NCBI GenBank assembly: GCA_022647615.1
Contig: JALCKZ010000001.1
Coordinates: 670,178 to 734,177, forward strand
Length of the DNA: 64,000 bases
Reading direction: 5' to 3'
Source of the DNA: Bacteroidales bacterium
GTDB lineage: Bacteria > Bacteroidota > Bacteroidia > Bacteroidales > UBA932
The notes under the pieces are model-generated. The model had not been told where the DNA came from and did not search any database. It saw only the letters and a program-made list of their open reading frames with translations. This document shows, in pieces, positions 43,481-53,590 of the stretch (the stretch's first letter is position 1; each line of letters opens with the position of its first letter). A program made the position numbers and the translations under genes.

Positions 43481-45973
43481 ATGAGCAGAAATAATAAAAG
43501 AGGCGGTTCAAACCGTTCAAACAGAGGCGGTAACAAAAATCGCAGAAACCGTGAGGGGCGCAATGACAAACATTATATGCGCTCTGCGGAAAAAACTTAC
43601 GGCTCCAAATATGGAACTGAGGACGAAATCATGAGCCAATATGGCCACAAGAAGAATAGAACCAACAGCAGAAAAGTAATTGAGGAAGTTACCGGCAAGC
43701 TTAGCATGGCGGCAGGCGGATTTGGCTTTGTTACAGTTCCCGACAGAGAGGATGATATATTCATCCCTTCCGGCAAATTAAACGGCGCCTTAAACAATGA
43801 TACTGTTAAAGTTGCAATAACACGCAAGGCAAAGAATGACCATCGCGAGGAGGGAGAAATTTTCCAGATTGTAGAGAGAAGCAAGAGGCCTTATATTGGA
43901 ATTCTTCAGATTACGGGTCAGAAGGCATGGGTTATTATGCAGAATAAAAATATGCCTTATGATATTGAGGTCCCGATAGAGCAAGTAAAGCCTGAATATC
44001 AGGGGCTTAAAGTTGCCGTGCTGATTAAGGAATTTGTACGTGGTCAAGAGACTCCAAAGGGAGATTTGATTGATGTTCTTGGAGCTTCCGGGGATAATAA
44101 TACGGAGATGCATGCAATTCTTACTGAGTTTGGATTGCCTTATAAGTTCTCTGATGAAGTTGAAAATGCGGCGGCAAAAATTCCTGTAACTATCGGTGAC
44201 GCAGAGCTTTCCGGCAGAAGAGATTTTAGAGGGACTTGCACTTTTACCATTGACCCTGCAGATGCAAAAGATTTTGATGATGCATGCTCTCTTAAAAAAC
44301 TGGATAACGGACATTGGGAGGTTGGAGTTCATATCGCCGATGTATCTTATTATGTAAGACCAGGTTCCATTATTGATAAAGAGGCGGTTGACAGAGGAAC
44401 ATCTGTCTATTTGGTTGACAGGACCGTTCCAATGTTGCCGGAAGTTTTGTCAAATAATCTTTGCTCATTAAGACCCGGAGAGCCAAAGCTTACGTTCTCC
44501 GCTGTCTTTGAATTGGATGATGATGCAAACGTTATTAATCGCTGGTTTGGAAGAACAATAATTAGTTCTGATTTTAGATTTGCTTATGAAGAAGTTCAGC
44601 AGCTGATAGAGAGCAACGGGGATACAACTAATTACAAGCCAACACTTTCTAGCGGAGGAGCATCTGTCGCGAATAAAGAGAATACTTCAGTTAATGCAAA
44701 TATTGCAACAGCTGACGGTACAGCGGGAGAGACTCATAAAGTGACTGGACTTAGCACCGCTGTTCCAGGGAAAGTTGTGATTGACGCAGTGCTTGAACTT
44801 CACAAACTTGCAACACTTTTAAGAAAGAGGAGATTTGAAAAAGGGTCTATCAGTTTTGAGAGACCGGAGATGAAAGTGCTTGTAGATGAGAAGGGTAAGC
44901 CAATAGATATAGTTGAGAAAATTTCACGTGAGGCCAACTGGCTGATTGAGGAGCTGATGCTTCTGGCAAATAAAGAAGTAGCAACTTATGTCACGACAGG
45001 TCTTAAGATAAAAGCGCCAACGTTTGTATACCGTATTCATGACCAGCCTGATATGGACAAGATTACAGAGCTGAGGACTTTCATCAAACATTTTGGATAC
45101 ACGATGGATGCCTCCGATACTCCGCAGCAGCTGGCAAAAGCATTGAACAAACTGCTTGATTCTCTGAAGGGTAAACCTGAGTGCGCCACAATAGAAATTC
45201 TTGCGCTGAGGTCTATGGCGCGTGCAGAATACTCAACTGACAATATTGGTCACTATGGTTTGGGCTTTGAATACTACACGCATTTTACCTCTCCTATCAG
45301 ACGTTATCCAGATATGATGGTTCATCGTCTGCTTGCGAATTATCTTGCCGGAGGAAAGAGCGCGGATAAGAAATATTATGAGGATATGTGCCAGCATGCC
45401 TCTGAAAGAGAGCAGCTTGCAACAGAGGCTGAGAGGGCGAGCGTTAAGTATAAGATGACTGAATTTATGGAGGATAAAATTGGTCAGATTTATGAAGGCG
45501 TTATTAGCGGAGTTACAGATTGGGGACTGTATGTTCAGATAGAACCAACCAAAGTTGAAGGCATGGTTGCTTTGCGTGATATTAAAGAGGATTACTTTGA
45601 ATTTGATGAGAAAAACTATTGTGTGATAGGCAAATCCACGCACCAAAAATTTACGCTTGGAGACAAAGTGAAGATAAAAGTAGAGAAGACTAATCTTGAG
45701 CAAAAGATAATAGACTTCTCGCTTGTATGGGATGAGAGCTACAATAAAGCGGAATTTGCCAGCAACGCAGATGTTCAGAGGGATAACTCTAATTCCAGCG
45801 GCAGAAATTTTAGGACTAATCCGGGTTCCGGCAATAGAAATTTTAGAAACAACAGGAGCAAAAAAAATGATAATCAAAGAGGGAGAAAAATTTCCGGAGG
45901 CAATAAATCTAACGGTAAAAAGTTACAAAATAGGAGAGAATCTGCTGGCAATACGAAGCGCTCTAAAAGGTAG
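43481..45973 (+). CDS. rnr: Ribonuclease R
   Basis: RNase R is a 3'-to-5' exoribonuclease that degrades structured RNA. The 830-residue protein starts at the ATG at 43481 with a basic, Asn/Arg-rich tail (RNNKRGGSNRSNRGG). Two cold-shock domains follow, then the RNB catalytic domain with the Asp set TIDPADAKDFDDACS (about 260-274). HYGLGFEYYTHFTSPIRRYPDM follows, then an S1 domain (GQIYEGVISGVTDWGLYVQIE). A low-complexity insertion of about 40 residues (SNGDTTNYKPTLSSGGAS...) sits inside RNB. The basic C-terminal tail overlaps the next gene by 107 bp. A TAAATTTG -7 box lies at 43450-43457. Confidence 0.95.
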   Translation: MSRNNKRGGSNRSNRGGNKNRRNREGRNDKHYMRSAEKTYGSKYGTEDEIMSQYGHKKNRTNSRKVIEEVTGKLSMAAGGFGFVTVPDREDDIFIPSGKLNGALNNDTVKVAITRKAKNDHREEGEIFQIVERSKRPYIGILQITGQKAWVIMQNKNMPYDIEVPIEQVKPEYQGLKVAVLIKEFVRGQETPKGDLIDVLGASGDNNTEMHAILTEFGLPYKFSDEVENAAAKIPVTIGDAELSGRRDFRGTCTFTIDPADAKDFDDACSLKKLDNGHWEVGVHIADVSYYVRPGSIIDKEAVDRGTSVYLVDRTVPMLPEVLSNNLCSLRPGEPKLTFSAVFELDDDANVINRWFGRTIISSDFRFAYEEVQQLIESNGDTTNYKPTLSSGGASVANKENTSVNANIATADGTAGETHKVTGLSTAVPGKVVIDAVLELHKLATLLRKRRFEKGSISFERPEMKVLVDEKGKPIDIVEKISREANWLIEELMLLANKEVATYVTTGLKIKAPTFVYRIHDQPDMDKITELRTFIKHFGYTMDASDTPQQLAKALNKLLDSLKGKPECATIEILALRSMARAEYSTDNIGHYGLGFEYYTHFTSPIRRYPDMMVHRLLANYLAGGKSADKKYYEDMCQHASEREQLATEAERASVKYKMTEFMEDKIGQIYEGVISGVTDWGLYVQIEPTKVEGMVALRDIKEDYFEFDEKNYCVIGKSTHQKFTLGDKVKIKVEKTNLEQKIIDFSLVWDESYNKAEFASNADVQRDNSNSSGRNFRTNPGSGNRNFRNNRSKKNDNQRGRKISGGNKSNGKKLQNRRESAGNTKRSKR

Positions 45974-46436
45974 TATTACAGATAATTACAACTATCCGGA
46001 ACTTGCGGAAAAAGAATTTGTTCTGGATGCGGATGCGCTTATGTCCGGCAAGGATTTACAGTTGCCAAAGAACCGCTATATTTTGACGCTGAGTTCCCAG
46101 TGGCTTTTGTTGCCGTCATCAGATGAGTTGCAGAAGTTAAATTCCAAAGAAATTACAAAGGAAGAAAGGACCGTTAGTCATACCGTTTTTGCAACGGAAT
46201 ACAAGCGCAAAACCTCTGAAGAATTTTTCTTCACGGCAGTATTTTCCGGGGTAGATTCTGATTTAAAATCTGTTAATTCTGCAGGTAATATTTTGATTAT
46301 GAAATATTCCGCAGGTACCGGCAAAGTAGAAACCAATTGGGATTCTATTCCAGAGAAATTCCGCTTCTTCTTTCCACGTTCCCTGGAAATCGCTCTTGGA
46401 TATCTCACAACTTCTCGGCCACAGATTATACGTTAA
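45867..46436 (+). CDS. Hypothetical protein overlapping the rnr tail
   Basis: A 189-residue reading frame from the ATG at 45867, chosen because AGGAG lies 8 nt upstream and the protein then starts cleanly (MIIKEGEKFPEAINLTVKSYKIG). It is mixed alpha/beta with no signal peptide or transmembrane segment. It ends in FRFFFPRSLEIALGYLTTSRPQIIR. I do not recognise a family. The first 107 bp lie in another frame of the rnr C-terminal tail. Its stop overlaps the end of the minus-strand editing gene by 11 bp, so it is squeezed between two genes. Composition and a long open frame suggest it is real. Confidence 0.55.
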   Translation: MIIKEGEKFPEAINLTVKSYKIGENLLAIRSALKGSITDNYNYPELAEKEFVLDADALMSGKDLQLPKNRYILTLSSQWLLLPSSDELQKLNSKEITKEERTVSHTVFATEYKRKTSEEFFFTAVFSGVDSDLKSVNSAGNILIMKYSAGTGKVETNWDSIPEKFRFFFPRSLEIALGYLTTSRPQIIR

Positions 46437-46971
46437 CAATCAGTAGTTTGTGTCCGGTGTAATTAAAGAAATCTTCTAGGATATACTTGAGTTTGATTTT
46501 GAGATAGCCGTTGACTGTGCCGTCACTGCAGCCGTACCATTCACTATCGGTGACCTCCTTGTCCAGGACAATTTTTACTTTTTTTTCCGGACCCATGTCT
46601 AGCAGCGCGCTTAAAATTGTTGTGGCGCCTACCACGGTTCCCATCATGCTCAAGAGCTTCTCTGCAGGTGCAAAAGAGACTCGTGAAATGCCAAGCGCAT
46701 GGCTGAAATCTTTTGTGACAAACGGTTTGTCTCCTCTTGTTGCAAATAGGTAAAATTCAGTCTGTTGCCTGTTGCAGAGAAAAAGCGTCTTAACTATTTT
46801 TATGCCTATTTTTTCATCAATCAAAAGGCACAAATCCATTGAAATTGCCGGGTCAGTGTCTACTCGTTCATAAGGGATGTTTAATTTGGCAAAAGCCTCA
46901 TAAACTTTCTTTTGTAACTCCGTAGAGCATTTTTCCGGCGGAGTGTTTTTTAATTCGCTAACGTAAAACAT
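46426..46971 (-). CDS. YbaK/ProX-type prolyl-tRNA editing protein
   Basis: A free-standing editing domain that hydrolyses mischarged tRNA-Pro (such as Ala-tRNA-Pro). The 181-residue protein has the YbaK/EbsC fold, with the start VYEAFAKLNIPYERVDTDPA and the conserved Lys in GIKIVKTLFLCNRQQTEFYLF (about 55-75). The tail is the ProX-type GTVVGATTILSALLD and a later IKIKLKYILEDFF. It is related to the INS domain of ProRS, and the name ProX is by pattern. It converges with the unknown gene at 45867-46436. Confidence 0.8.
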   Translation of the reverse strand: MFYVSELKNTPPEKCSTELQKKVYEAFAKLNIPYERVDTDPAISMDLCLLIDEKIGIKIVKTLFLCNRQQTEFYLFATRGDKPFVTKDFSHALGISRVSFAPAEKLLSMMGTVVGATTILSALLDMGPEKKVKIVLDKEVTDSEWYGCSDGTVNGYLKIKLKYILEDFFNYTGHKLLIVNV

Positions 46972-47149
46972 GCCCCAAAGTTACGATATATTATTGTCTG
47001 CTCTATGTTGATAACTAATGATGTTGTTCAACCTTTTTTGGTAGTGAAAAAATCAGTAATTTGCGAACCCGATTAGGAGAGAAATTTTATTGGAGAAATA
47101 AGATAATCTGTCGGGATAAAAAAGAGCAAAAAAGATAAGGAGAGATATT

Positions 47150-48691
47150 ATGAACAAGAAAGTTTTATTGATGATTTTGGACGGCTGGGGCATTGGAGCA
47201 CATGATAAAACCAATGCAATATATATGGCGGGACAGCCTAATATTGACGCACTTAGGGCAAAGTATCCGCATTCTGAACTACAGGCTTGCGGGGAGGATG
47301 TGGGTCTTCCAAAAGGGCAAATGGGAAATTCAGAAGTCGGGCATTTGAATATTGGCGGCGGAAGAGTTGTTTATCAGGATTTGGTAAAAATCAACAAGGT
47401 TTGCGAGGCTCATAAGCTATTGGAAAATAAAGAGGTAAAAGGGGTTTATGAATATGCGCAGAAAGGACACGCCTTGCATCTGATGGGACTTGTTTCTACA
47501 GGTGGAGTTCACAGTTCTTTAGAGCATTTGTTTGCGTTTTTGGATACGGCAAAAGAGTGCGGTCTGCAAAAAGTTTATGTCCATTGCTTTATGGACGGAA
47601 GAGATACCGATCCTCATAGCGGAATAGAATTTATCAACCGGCTGGAGGAACACATGAAGAAATCTTGCGGCCAGATTGCCAGCGTGGTAGGAAGATTTTA
47701 CGCTATGGACAGAGATAAAAGATGGGGCAGGGTTAAAGAGGCTTATGACTTGTTGGTCAGCGGTAAAGGGGCAAAATTTGCAACTGCTGCAGACGGTATG
47801 AATGCATCATATAAAGCAGATGTTACGGATGAGTTTGTAAAACCTATTTCTGTTTGCGGCGGGGAGAGTAGTGCCAATCAGCTTCCCGATGGTACACCGC
47901 AAGTGGCTACGATTCAGAAAGATGACGCAATCATTTTCTTTAACTTCAGAAATGACCGCGCGCGTGAATTGACTTATGCATTGACTCAAAAAGATATGCC
48001 GGAAGAGGGTATGCATACTATTCCGTTATACTATTGCTGCTTAACTCCTTATGATGATGAATTTAAGGGCGTGCATATTTTGTTTGATAAAGAAAACGTA
48101 CAAAATACTCTTGGTGAGGTTGTTGCAAATGCGGGTAAAAATCAGCTGAGAATTGCGGAGACGGAGAAATATGCTCACGTTACATTTTTCTTCAGCGGCG
48201 GAAGAGAGGAACCGTTTAAAAATGAGGATAGAATCCTTGTTCCTTCTCCTAAAGTTGCAACTTATGATTTGCAGCCGGAGATGAGCGCGCCGATAGTTGC
48301 GGAGAAATTAATTGCAGCAATTAAAACGCAAAAAGAGGATATGATAATTCTCAATTTTGCTAACGGAGATATGGTTGGACATACGGGAGTCTTCACTGCC
48401 ATTGAGAAAGCTGTGACATGCATTGACGGCCTTGTAAAGCAAGTTGTTGCAGCGGCGCGTGAAAATGGCTACACTGTTTTGATTACGGCAGACCACGGCA
48501 ATGCGGATTGTGCTGTTAATCCCGACGGATCGCCAAATACTCAGCACTCTTTAAATCCTGTTCAGTTCATTGTAGTTGATGATGATGTAAAGAGCGTCAA
48601 GAACGGAAGGTTATGTGATATAGCTCCTACTATCTTGAAACTGATGGGGATACAGCAGCCAAAGGAGATGACGGGAGAGGCGCTTGTATAA
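47150..48691 (+). CDS. gpmI: 2,3-bisphosphoglycerate-independent phosphoglycerate mutase
   Basis: The manganese-dependent enzyme moves phosphate between positions 3 and 2 of glycerate in glycolysis. The 513-residue protein has [10 protein letters not shown] at the start and the catalytic Ser in [14 protein letters not shown] (about residue 63). [11 protein letters not shown] and [12 protein letters not shown] follow, and the metal motif TADHGNADC lies near 440. Length and motifs are standard. A CTGTCGGGA word (47108) lies 42 nt before the ATG. It lies upstream of dnaE, with a 77-nt gap. Confidence 0.96.
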   Translation: MNKKVLLMILDGWGIGAHDKTNAIYMAGQPNIDALRAKYPHSELQACGEDVGLPKGQMGNSEVGHLNIGGGRVVYQDLVKINKVCEAHKLLENKEVKGVYEYAQKGHALHLMGLVSTGGVHSSLEHLFAFLDTAKECGLQKVYVHCFMDGRDTDPHSGIEFINRLEEHMKKSCGQIASVVGRFYAMDRDKRWGRVKEAYDLLVSGKGAKFATAADGMNASYKADVTDEFVKPISVCGGESSANQLPDGTPQVATIQKDDAIIFFNFRNDRARELTYALTQKDMPEEGMHTIPLYYCCLTPYDDEFKGVHILFDKENVQNTLGEVVANAGKNQLRIAETEKYAHVTFFFSGGREEPFKNEDRILVPSPKVATYDLQPEMSAPIVAEKLIAAIKTQKEDMIILNFANGDMVGHTGVFTAIEKAVTCIDGLVKQVVAAARENGYTVLITADHGNADCAVNPDGSPNTQHSLNPVQFIVVDDDVKSVKNGRLCDIAPTILKLMGIQQPKEMTGEALV

Positions 48692-48768
48692 ATAAGATCC
48701 AAGGTTCCAATTAGTAAGTAACTGAATTTGTATCTAGGTAAAAACAATATACTGTCGGGAGAAAAATA

Positions 48769-51700
48769 ATGCAATTTGTTCATTTACATCTACACTCATA
48801 CTATTCCATTCTTGATGGAGAGGGGAAGATAGAGAATTATTTTAAGAAAGCTGCTGCTGACCACCAGCCTGCCATGGCTTTGACAGACCACGGCAATATG
48901 TTTGGTATCAAGGAGTTTCTTAAGACTGCAAAAAAGTTCAAAGGAGTGGTTAAACCAATTGTGGGATGTGAAGTGTATGTAAATCCGGAGGGAAGATTTG
49001 TAAAAAGGGGGAAGGAAGACCAGGGTGCCTATCACTTGATTTTGCTTGCAAAAAATCTTGCGGGCTATTACAATCTTGTGAAGATAGTGTCTATTGGATG
49101 GACAGAGGGTTTTTATTATAAGCCAAAGGTAGACAGGGAGATACTGGAGAAATATCATGAGAATCTGATAGCATCTTCCGCCTGTCTTGGGGGTGAGCTG
49201 CCGCGTCTGATTGCTGCGGGGAATATGGAAGAGGCGGAAAAATCTGCCTTGTGGTATAAGAATCTTTTTGGTGATGATTATTATTTTGAGATTCAGCAGC
49301 ATCGCACGGAAGTTCCCGGACAGAGCCAGGAAGTATTTGAAAAACAAAAGATTGTAAATGCCGGCTTATTTAAGCTGAGTGAAAAACTTGGGATAAAATG
49401 CATTGCCACAAATGACTGTCACTTTGTAAATAAAGAAGATGGTCCTGCTCACGACAGATTAATTTGTATCAATACAAACGCGCGCGTAACGGACCAGGAC
49501 AGGATGCATTATACACAGCAGGAGTATATGAAGACCGCCGATGAGATGGCGGCTATGCATATTTCTCATCCTGAGGTTATTACAAACACATTGGAAGTTG
49601 CCGCAAAAGTGGAGGAGTATGATATTGACCATGACCATATCCTCCCTATTTTCAAGTTGCCTGAAGGATATTCAGATTCCAATGATTATTTGCGCGATTT
49701 GGTTTACAACGGCGCTCAGACAAGATATCCCAATATGCTTCCAAAGCTTAAAGAGAGGATTGACTTTGAGCTTCAGACAATTAAGGGAATGGGATTCCCT
49801 GATTATTTTTTGATAGTGCAGGATTTCATTAATGCTGCCAGAGCAAGAGGTATTTGGGTTGGTCCGGGCAGAGGTTCCGCAGCCGGCAGCGTTGTTGCGT
49901 ATTGTCTGGGAATCACCAAGATAGACCCAATCAAGTATGATCTTCTGTTTGAGCGTTTTCTTAATCCCGACAGAATTTCAATGCCCGATATTGATATAGA
50001 TTTTGAGGAGGAGAAGCGCGGAGATGTACTCTCTTACGTGGAGGGGAAATATGGCAAAGACCATGTGTCTCACGTGGTTACTTTTGGCACAATGGCAACT
50101 AAAAGTGCAATCAAGGATATTGCCAGAATAGAGGATGTTCCGCTTGCCATTGCAAATAAAATTGCAGGAATGGTTCCGTCAAATTTCCCAGATGAGCAGG
50201 TAAAAGTTAAGCGTCCGGACGGCACAGAAGAAATAGACGCAAAGAAAGTTTCTGTAAATTTTGATAACTGCCTGCGCCTTGTGCCGGAGTTCAAGCAGGA
50301 GTATGAACATCCTGAGTCTAAGGAGGTTGGAGAGACGATGAAGTATGCGCGCATGCTGGAAGGAACAGTAAGAAATACAGGTGTTCACGCTTGCGCTGTT
50401 ATTATTGGTCGCGACAGATTAAGCGAGCACATTCCAATCAGCATTGCAAAAGATAAAGATTCCGGAAATGATATTTGGGTCTCTCAATATGAGGGTTCTG
50501 ATATAGAGGATGTTGGAATGCTTAAGATGGATTTCCTTGGATTGAGGACTTTGTCAATTTTAAAAGAAGCTGTCGCGAATATAAAGAGGAGCAAAAAAAT
50601 TGATATTGATGTTGATACGTTGCCGCTTAATGATAAGGCGACATTTAAGCTGTTCAGCCACGGAGATACAATTGCTGTTTTCCAATTTGAAAGCCCCGGA
50701 ATGCAGAAGTGGCTTAGAGAGCTGAAACCCAATAGGTTTGAGGATTTGATTGCGATGAATGCACTGTATCGTCCAGGACCTATGCGGTATATTCCTGATT
50801 TTGTTGAAAGAAAAATAGGGCGTAAAAAAATTGAATATGAGATGCCGGAGATGGAGGACATCCTCTCAGACACATACGGCGTTACGGTATATCAGGAGCA
50901 GGTCATGCTTCTGAGCCAGAGAATTGCAAGCTTCTCCAAAGGACAGGCCGACGGATTGCGCAAGGCTATGGGAAAGAAGAAGATAGAGAAGATGATGGAG
51001 ATGGAGGAGTTGTTCATGAAGGGTGGTCTTGCAAATGGTTACAAAGAGGAGCAGCTGAAAAAAATATGGAGCGACTGGAAAGAGTTTGCAAAGTATGCAT
51101 TCAATAAATCTCACTCAACTTGTTATGCTTGGATAGCCTATCAAACCGCATGGCTTAAAGCACATTATCCCGCGGAGTTCATGGCCGCCAACATGAGCAA
51201 AAATCTTGGTGACATAGGGGAAATTTCCAAATTGATGGATGAGTGCAAGAGAATGAAAATCAAAGTTCTTGGTCCTGATGTTAATGAAAGCGGAATAGAT
51301 TTTACCGTTAACGGAGATAATGAAATAAGATTTGGACTTGCCGCCATTAAAGGAGTTGGAGGCGCTGCTTCTGAGGTGATTATAAAAAACGCGCCGTACA
51401 AATCTATCTTTGATTTTGCGGAAAAAGCGGGCAACGGAAATATAAACAGAAAGACCATAGAATCTCTTGCTTATGCAGGAGCTTTTGATGCGTCGTTCCC
51501 GGATATACGTAGAGATCAGTATTTTTCAGCCAATTCAAAAGGGGACATTTTCTTAGATGCCCTTGTCAGATATTCTCAGGTAGTAAATAAAAAAGAGGAT
51601 AACGGAGCCTCCTTGTTTGGAGAATCCGATACAGGTTTTGTTGCGCAAACTCCTGAAGTTCCTGCAGCTGCCGCAGAGTATAACAATCTGGAATTCTTGG

Positions 51701-52362
51701 AGAAAGAGAAGGAGATGGTTGGAATGTATATTTCTTCTCATCCTCTTGATATGTACAAGTTTGAGATGGACAATTTTACATCTTATAATCTTGTCCAGGC
51801 GGCGGCTCTGCCTCAGCAAGTTAAAAGCAGTCCCGCACTTGCGGATAAAGATTTTTACGTTGGCGGAATAGTTTCATCTCTTATAAAAAAGGTTTCACAG
51901 AAAAGCGGAAAGCCTTTTGCTTCAATGACTTTGGAAGATTATGCCGGGACCCTGAATTTTGCTGTTTTTGGGAAAGACTATGAAGCATTTCTGCAGTATC
52001 TTAATCCCGGGGCGGCTCTGTTCATCAAGTGCAAGCTGCGCAAAAGATACAATTCAGAAACGGACTATGAGATTAGGATTCAGAAGATTACATTTTTGGC
52101 TAATCTTAAGGAGCAGTTTATGCGCGGCATAACTTTGTATATCCCGACGGAGAAATTAGATAAAGAGTTCCGCACAGATTTGGTCAAGACAATAAAAGAA
52201 AACAAGGGAACCACTCCCATGAATATTGTCATAACTGAATCAGAAAATAAAATAACGCTTAACTACGCCTCTTCCAAAAAAGTTAACGTTGACAGACCGC
52301 TGCTTAATGAGCTTGACAAAATGGATATCAAGTATAGAGCAGAGACTCAGATAAATATGTAG
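48769..52362 (+). CDS. dnaE: DNA polymerase III alpha subunit DnaE
   Basis: DnaE is the main replicative polymerase subunit. The 1197-residue protein has the PHP domain (FVHLHLHSYYSILDGEGKI and ALTDHGNMFGIKEF) and the palm with SMPDIDIDFEEEKRGDV, holding the catalytic Asp pair near residues 405-407. The fingers show PGRGSAAGSVVAYCLGI and YNKSHSTCYA-like FNKSHSTCYAWIAY. A helix-hairpin-helix region and a C-terminal OB fold (KPFASMTLEDYAGTLNFAVFG) complete it. It is slightly shorter than most Bacteroides DnaE. A CTGTCGGGA word lies 8 nt before the ATG (48752-48760). Confidence 0.96.
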   Translation: MQFVHLHLHSYYSILDGEGKIENYFKKAAADHQPAMALTDHGNMFGIKEFLKTAKKFKGVVKPIVGCEVYVNPEGRFVKRGKEDQGAYHLILLAKNLAGYYNLVKIVSIGWTEGFYYKPKVDREILEKYHENLIASSACLGGELPRLIAAGNMEEAEKSALWYKNLFGDDYYFEIQQHRTEVPGQSQEVFEKQKIVNAGLFKLSEKLGIKCIATNDCHFVNKEDGPAHDRLICINTNARVTDQDRMHYTQQEYMKTADEMAAMHISHPEVITNTLEVAAKVEEYDIDHDHILPIFKLPEGYSDSNDYLRDLVYNGAQTRYPNMLPKLKERIDFELQTIKGMGFPDYFLIVQDFINAARARGIWVGPGRGSAAGSVVAYCLGITKIDPIKYDLLFERFLNPDRISMPDIDIDFEEEKRGDVLSYVEGKYGKDHVSHVVTFGTMATKSAIKDIARIEDVPLAIANKIAGMVPSNFPDEQVKVKRPDGTEEIDAKKVSVNFDNCLRLVPEFKQEYEHPESKEVGETMKYARMLEGTVRNTGVHACAVIIGRDRLSEHIPISIAKDKDSGNDIWVSQYEGSDIEDVGMLKMDFLGLRTLSILKEAVANIKRSKKIDIDVDTLPLNDKATFKLFSHGDTIAVFQFESPGMQKWLRELKPNRFEDLIAMNALYRPGPMRYIPDFVERKIGRKKIEYEMPEMEDILSDTYGVTVYQEQVMLLSQRIASFSKGQADGLRKAMGKKKIEKMMEMEELFMKGGLANGYKEEQLKKIWSDWKEFAKYAFNKSHSTCYAWIAYQTAWLKAHYPAEFMAANMSKNLGDIGEISKLMDECKRMKIKVLGPDVNESGIDFTVNGDNEIRFGLAAIKGVGGAASEVIIKNAPYKSIFDFAEKAGNGNINRKTIESLAYAGAFDASFPDIRRDQYFSANSKGDIFLDALVRYSQVVNKKEDNGASLFGESDTGFVAQTPEVPAAAAEYNNLEFLEKEKEMVGMYISSHPLDMYKFEMDNFTSYNLVQAAALPQQVKSSPALADKDFYVGGIVSSLIKKVSQKSGKPFASMTLEDYAGTLNFAVFGKDYEAFLQYLNPGAALFIKCKLRKRYNSETDYEIRIQKITFLANLKEQFMRGITLYIPTEKLDKEFRTDLVKTIKENKGTTPMNIVITESENKITLNYASSKKVNVDRPLLNELDKMDIKYRAETQINM

Positions 52363-52365
52363 CGT

Positions 52366-52384
52366 TAAAATCCGGAGGATTTTA
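52366..52384. terminator. Short bidirectional hairpin between dnaE and the ThiL-like gene
   Basis: TAAAATCC GGA GGATTTTA, a perfect palindrome with AT ends between two converging genes. It is short and overlaps the stop of the minus-strand gene, so termination may be partial. Confidence 0.45.
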
Positions 52385-53449
52385 TTCCCAGCCTTGTACT
52401 TTGATTTCCAGGCTTCTGCCGTCTGGGGTTACCAAAGCTGTTCCCTCATCTGCAGGACAAAGATGCCCAATTACATCCAGGTCTGCCATCTCTTTATGCA
52501 GCTGCTCATGTTTTTCCAGCGGCACAACATACAGCAAACGGTAATCATCCCCTCCATTAATGACAGATGTAATAATATCAATATCAATCTCATCCGCCAT
52601 AGCCCTGCTCTCCGGAGCAATAGGAATTTTATCTATGTAAACTTTGGCGCCAAACCCTGTCTCCTTGCAAATTTGTTTTACCGCATCGCCTAAACCCTTG
52701 GCAATGAAGCATCCTGTGGACGGGAAGAATCCGGCATCTTTAAAATTATCTATGCACTTGCTGCTGATTTCCGGTGTAAGGTATTGGCTCAGAATATATT
52801 TGTATTTGCTTAAATCCGGCTGCTTGTAATTTTTCATCTGCTCCGGCGCTACGTTTCCAAAAGCAACCTTTTCTCTTTCAAGCACATGCAGCCCCATATA
52901 AGCAGCCCCAAGATTTCCCGTTACACACAGCAATGAGTTTTTATCCGCCTTAGGCCAGGCGTCAACTATTTTTTTCTCTTGCCTCCCGACAGATGTGCAG
53001 CTTATTATAAGCCCTGTCATAGAGGAGTTTAAGTCTATCGTGACATTAAAAATATTATGCTCCTTTGCTGCGGCCTGTATGCCGGCCCAAAGCCAATCAA
53101 CATTTTCATAGCTGAATTTGGCGGAGAGCCCAACCGTAAAGCTCAGAACATAAGGGGCATAGTTATGTGCGTAAAGAGGCCCCATTGCATAAATGGCCAT
53201 TTTATATCCAAGGTACTTTATCGGAGTGTAAGTAAGGTCAAAATCAACACCTTCCATCATCATGCGGTTTGCTGTCATGTAGTAATAATCATCACTTTTA
53301 TCTGCGCTAAGCTTGCCTCCAAAGAATTGTACATCATTGTTTTTGTATGAAGTCTTTTCAAAAAGCTTGTCCAATGCTTTTATCCTTCCAAGTTCCTTGA
53401 TTTCTGTCCTTTGCGGAGTTTTTGCCGCTTTGTTTTCTTTTTCTGCCAT
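52382..53449 (-). CDS. ThiL-like protein (AIR synthase-related), key motifs altered
   Basis: A 355-residue protein of the PurM/ThiL superfamily. It shows the ThiL order: ELGRIKALDKLFEKT, then MEGVDFDLTYTPIKYLGYKMAIYAM, TGNLGAAYMGLHVLEREKVAF and INGGDDYRLLYVVP. ThiL phosphorylates thiamine phosphate and needs GDDAA and a TTD motif for magnesium. Here the first is missing (KSDDYYYMTANRMMMEG) and the TTD position reads TAN. It is likely not a standard thiamine-phosphate kinase. It may be a paralogue with a new role, or one with lost activity. No thiamine genes are beside it. Confidence 0.72.
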   Translation of the reverse strand: MAEKENKAAKTPQRTEIKELGRIKALDKLFEKTSYKNNDVQFFGGKLSADKSDDYYYMTANRMMMEGVDFDLTYTPIKYLGYKMAIYAMGPLYAHNYAPYVLSFTVGLSAKFSYENVDWLWAGIQAAAKEHNIFNVTIDLNSSMTGLIISCTSVGRQEKKIVDAWPKADKNSLLCVTGNLGAAYMGLHVLEREKVAFGNVAPEQMKNYKQPDLSKYKYILSQYLTPEISSKCIDNFKDAGFFPSTGCFIAKGLGDAVKQICKETGFGAKVYIDKIPIAPESRAMADEIDIDIITSVINGGDDYRLLYVVPLEKHEQLHKEMADLDVIGHLCPADEGTALVTPDGRSLEIKVQGWE

Positions 53450-53590
53450 GTTCTGTCTGATTTATTATTGCAAAGATATTTATTTAAAACCAAACGTACG
53501 GATTATTAAATTGTTATTGGAAATGAGAAAAATTATATAATTTTACATAAAAGAGAGGGTCAAACTAACCATATTAAAGTTTAATTAAGT

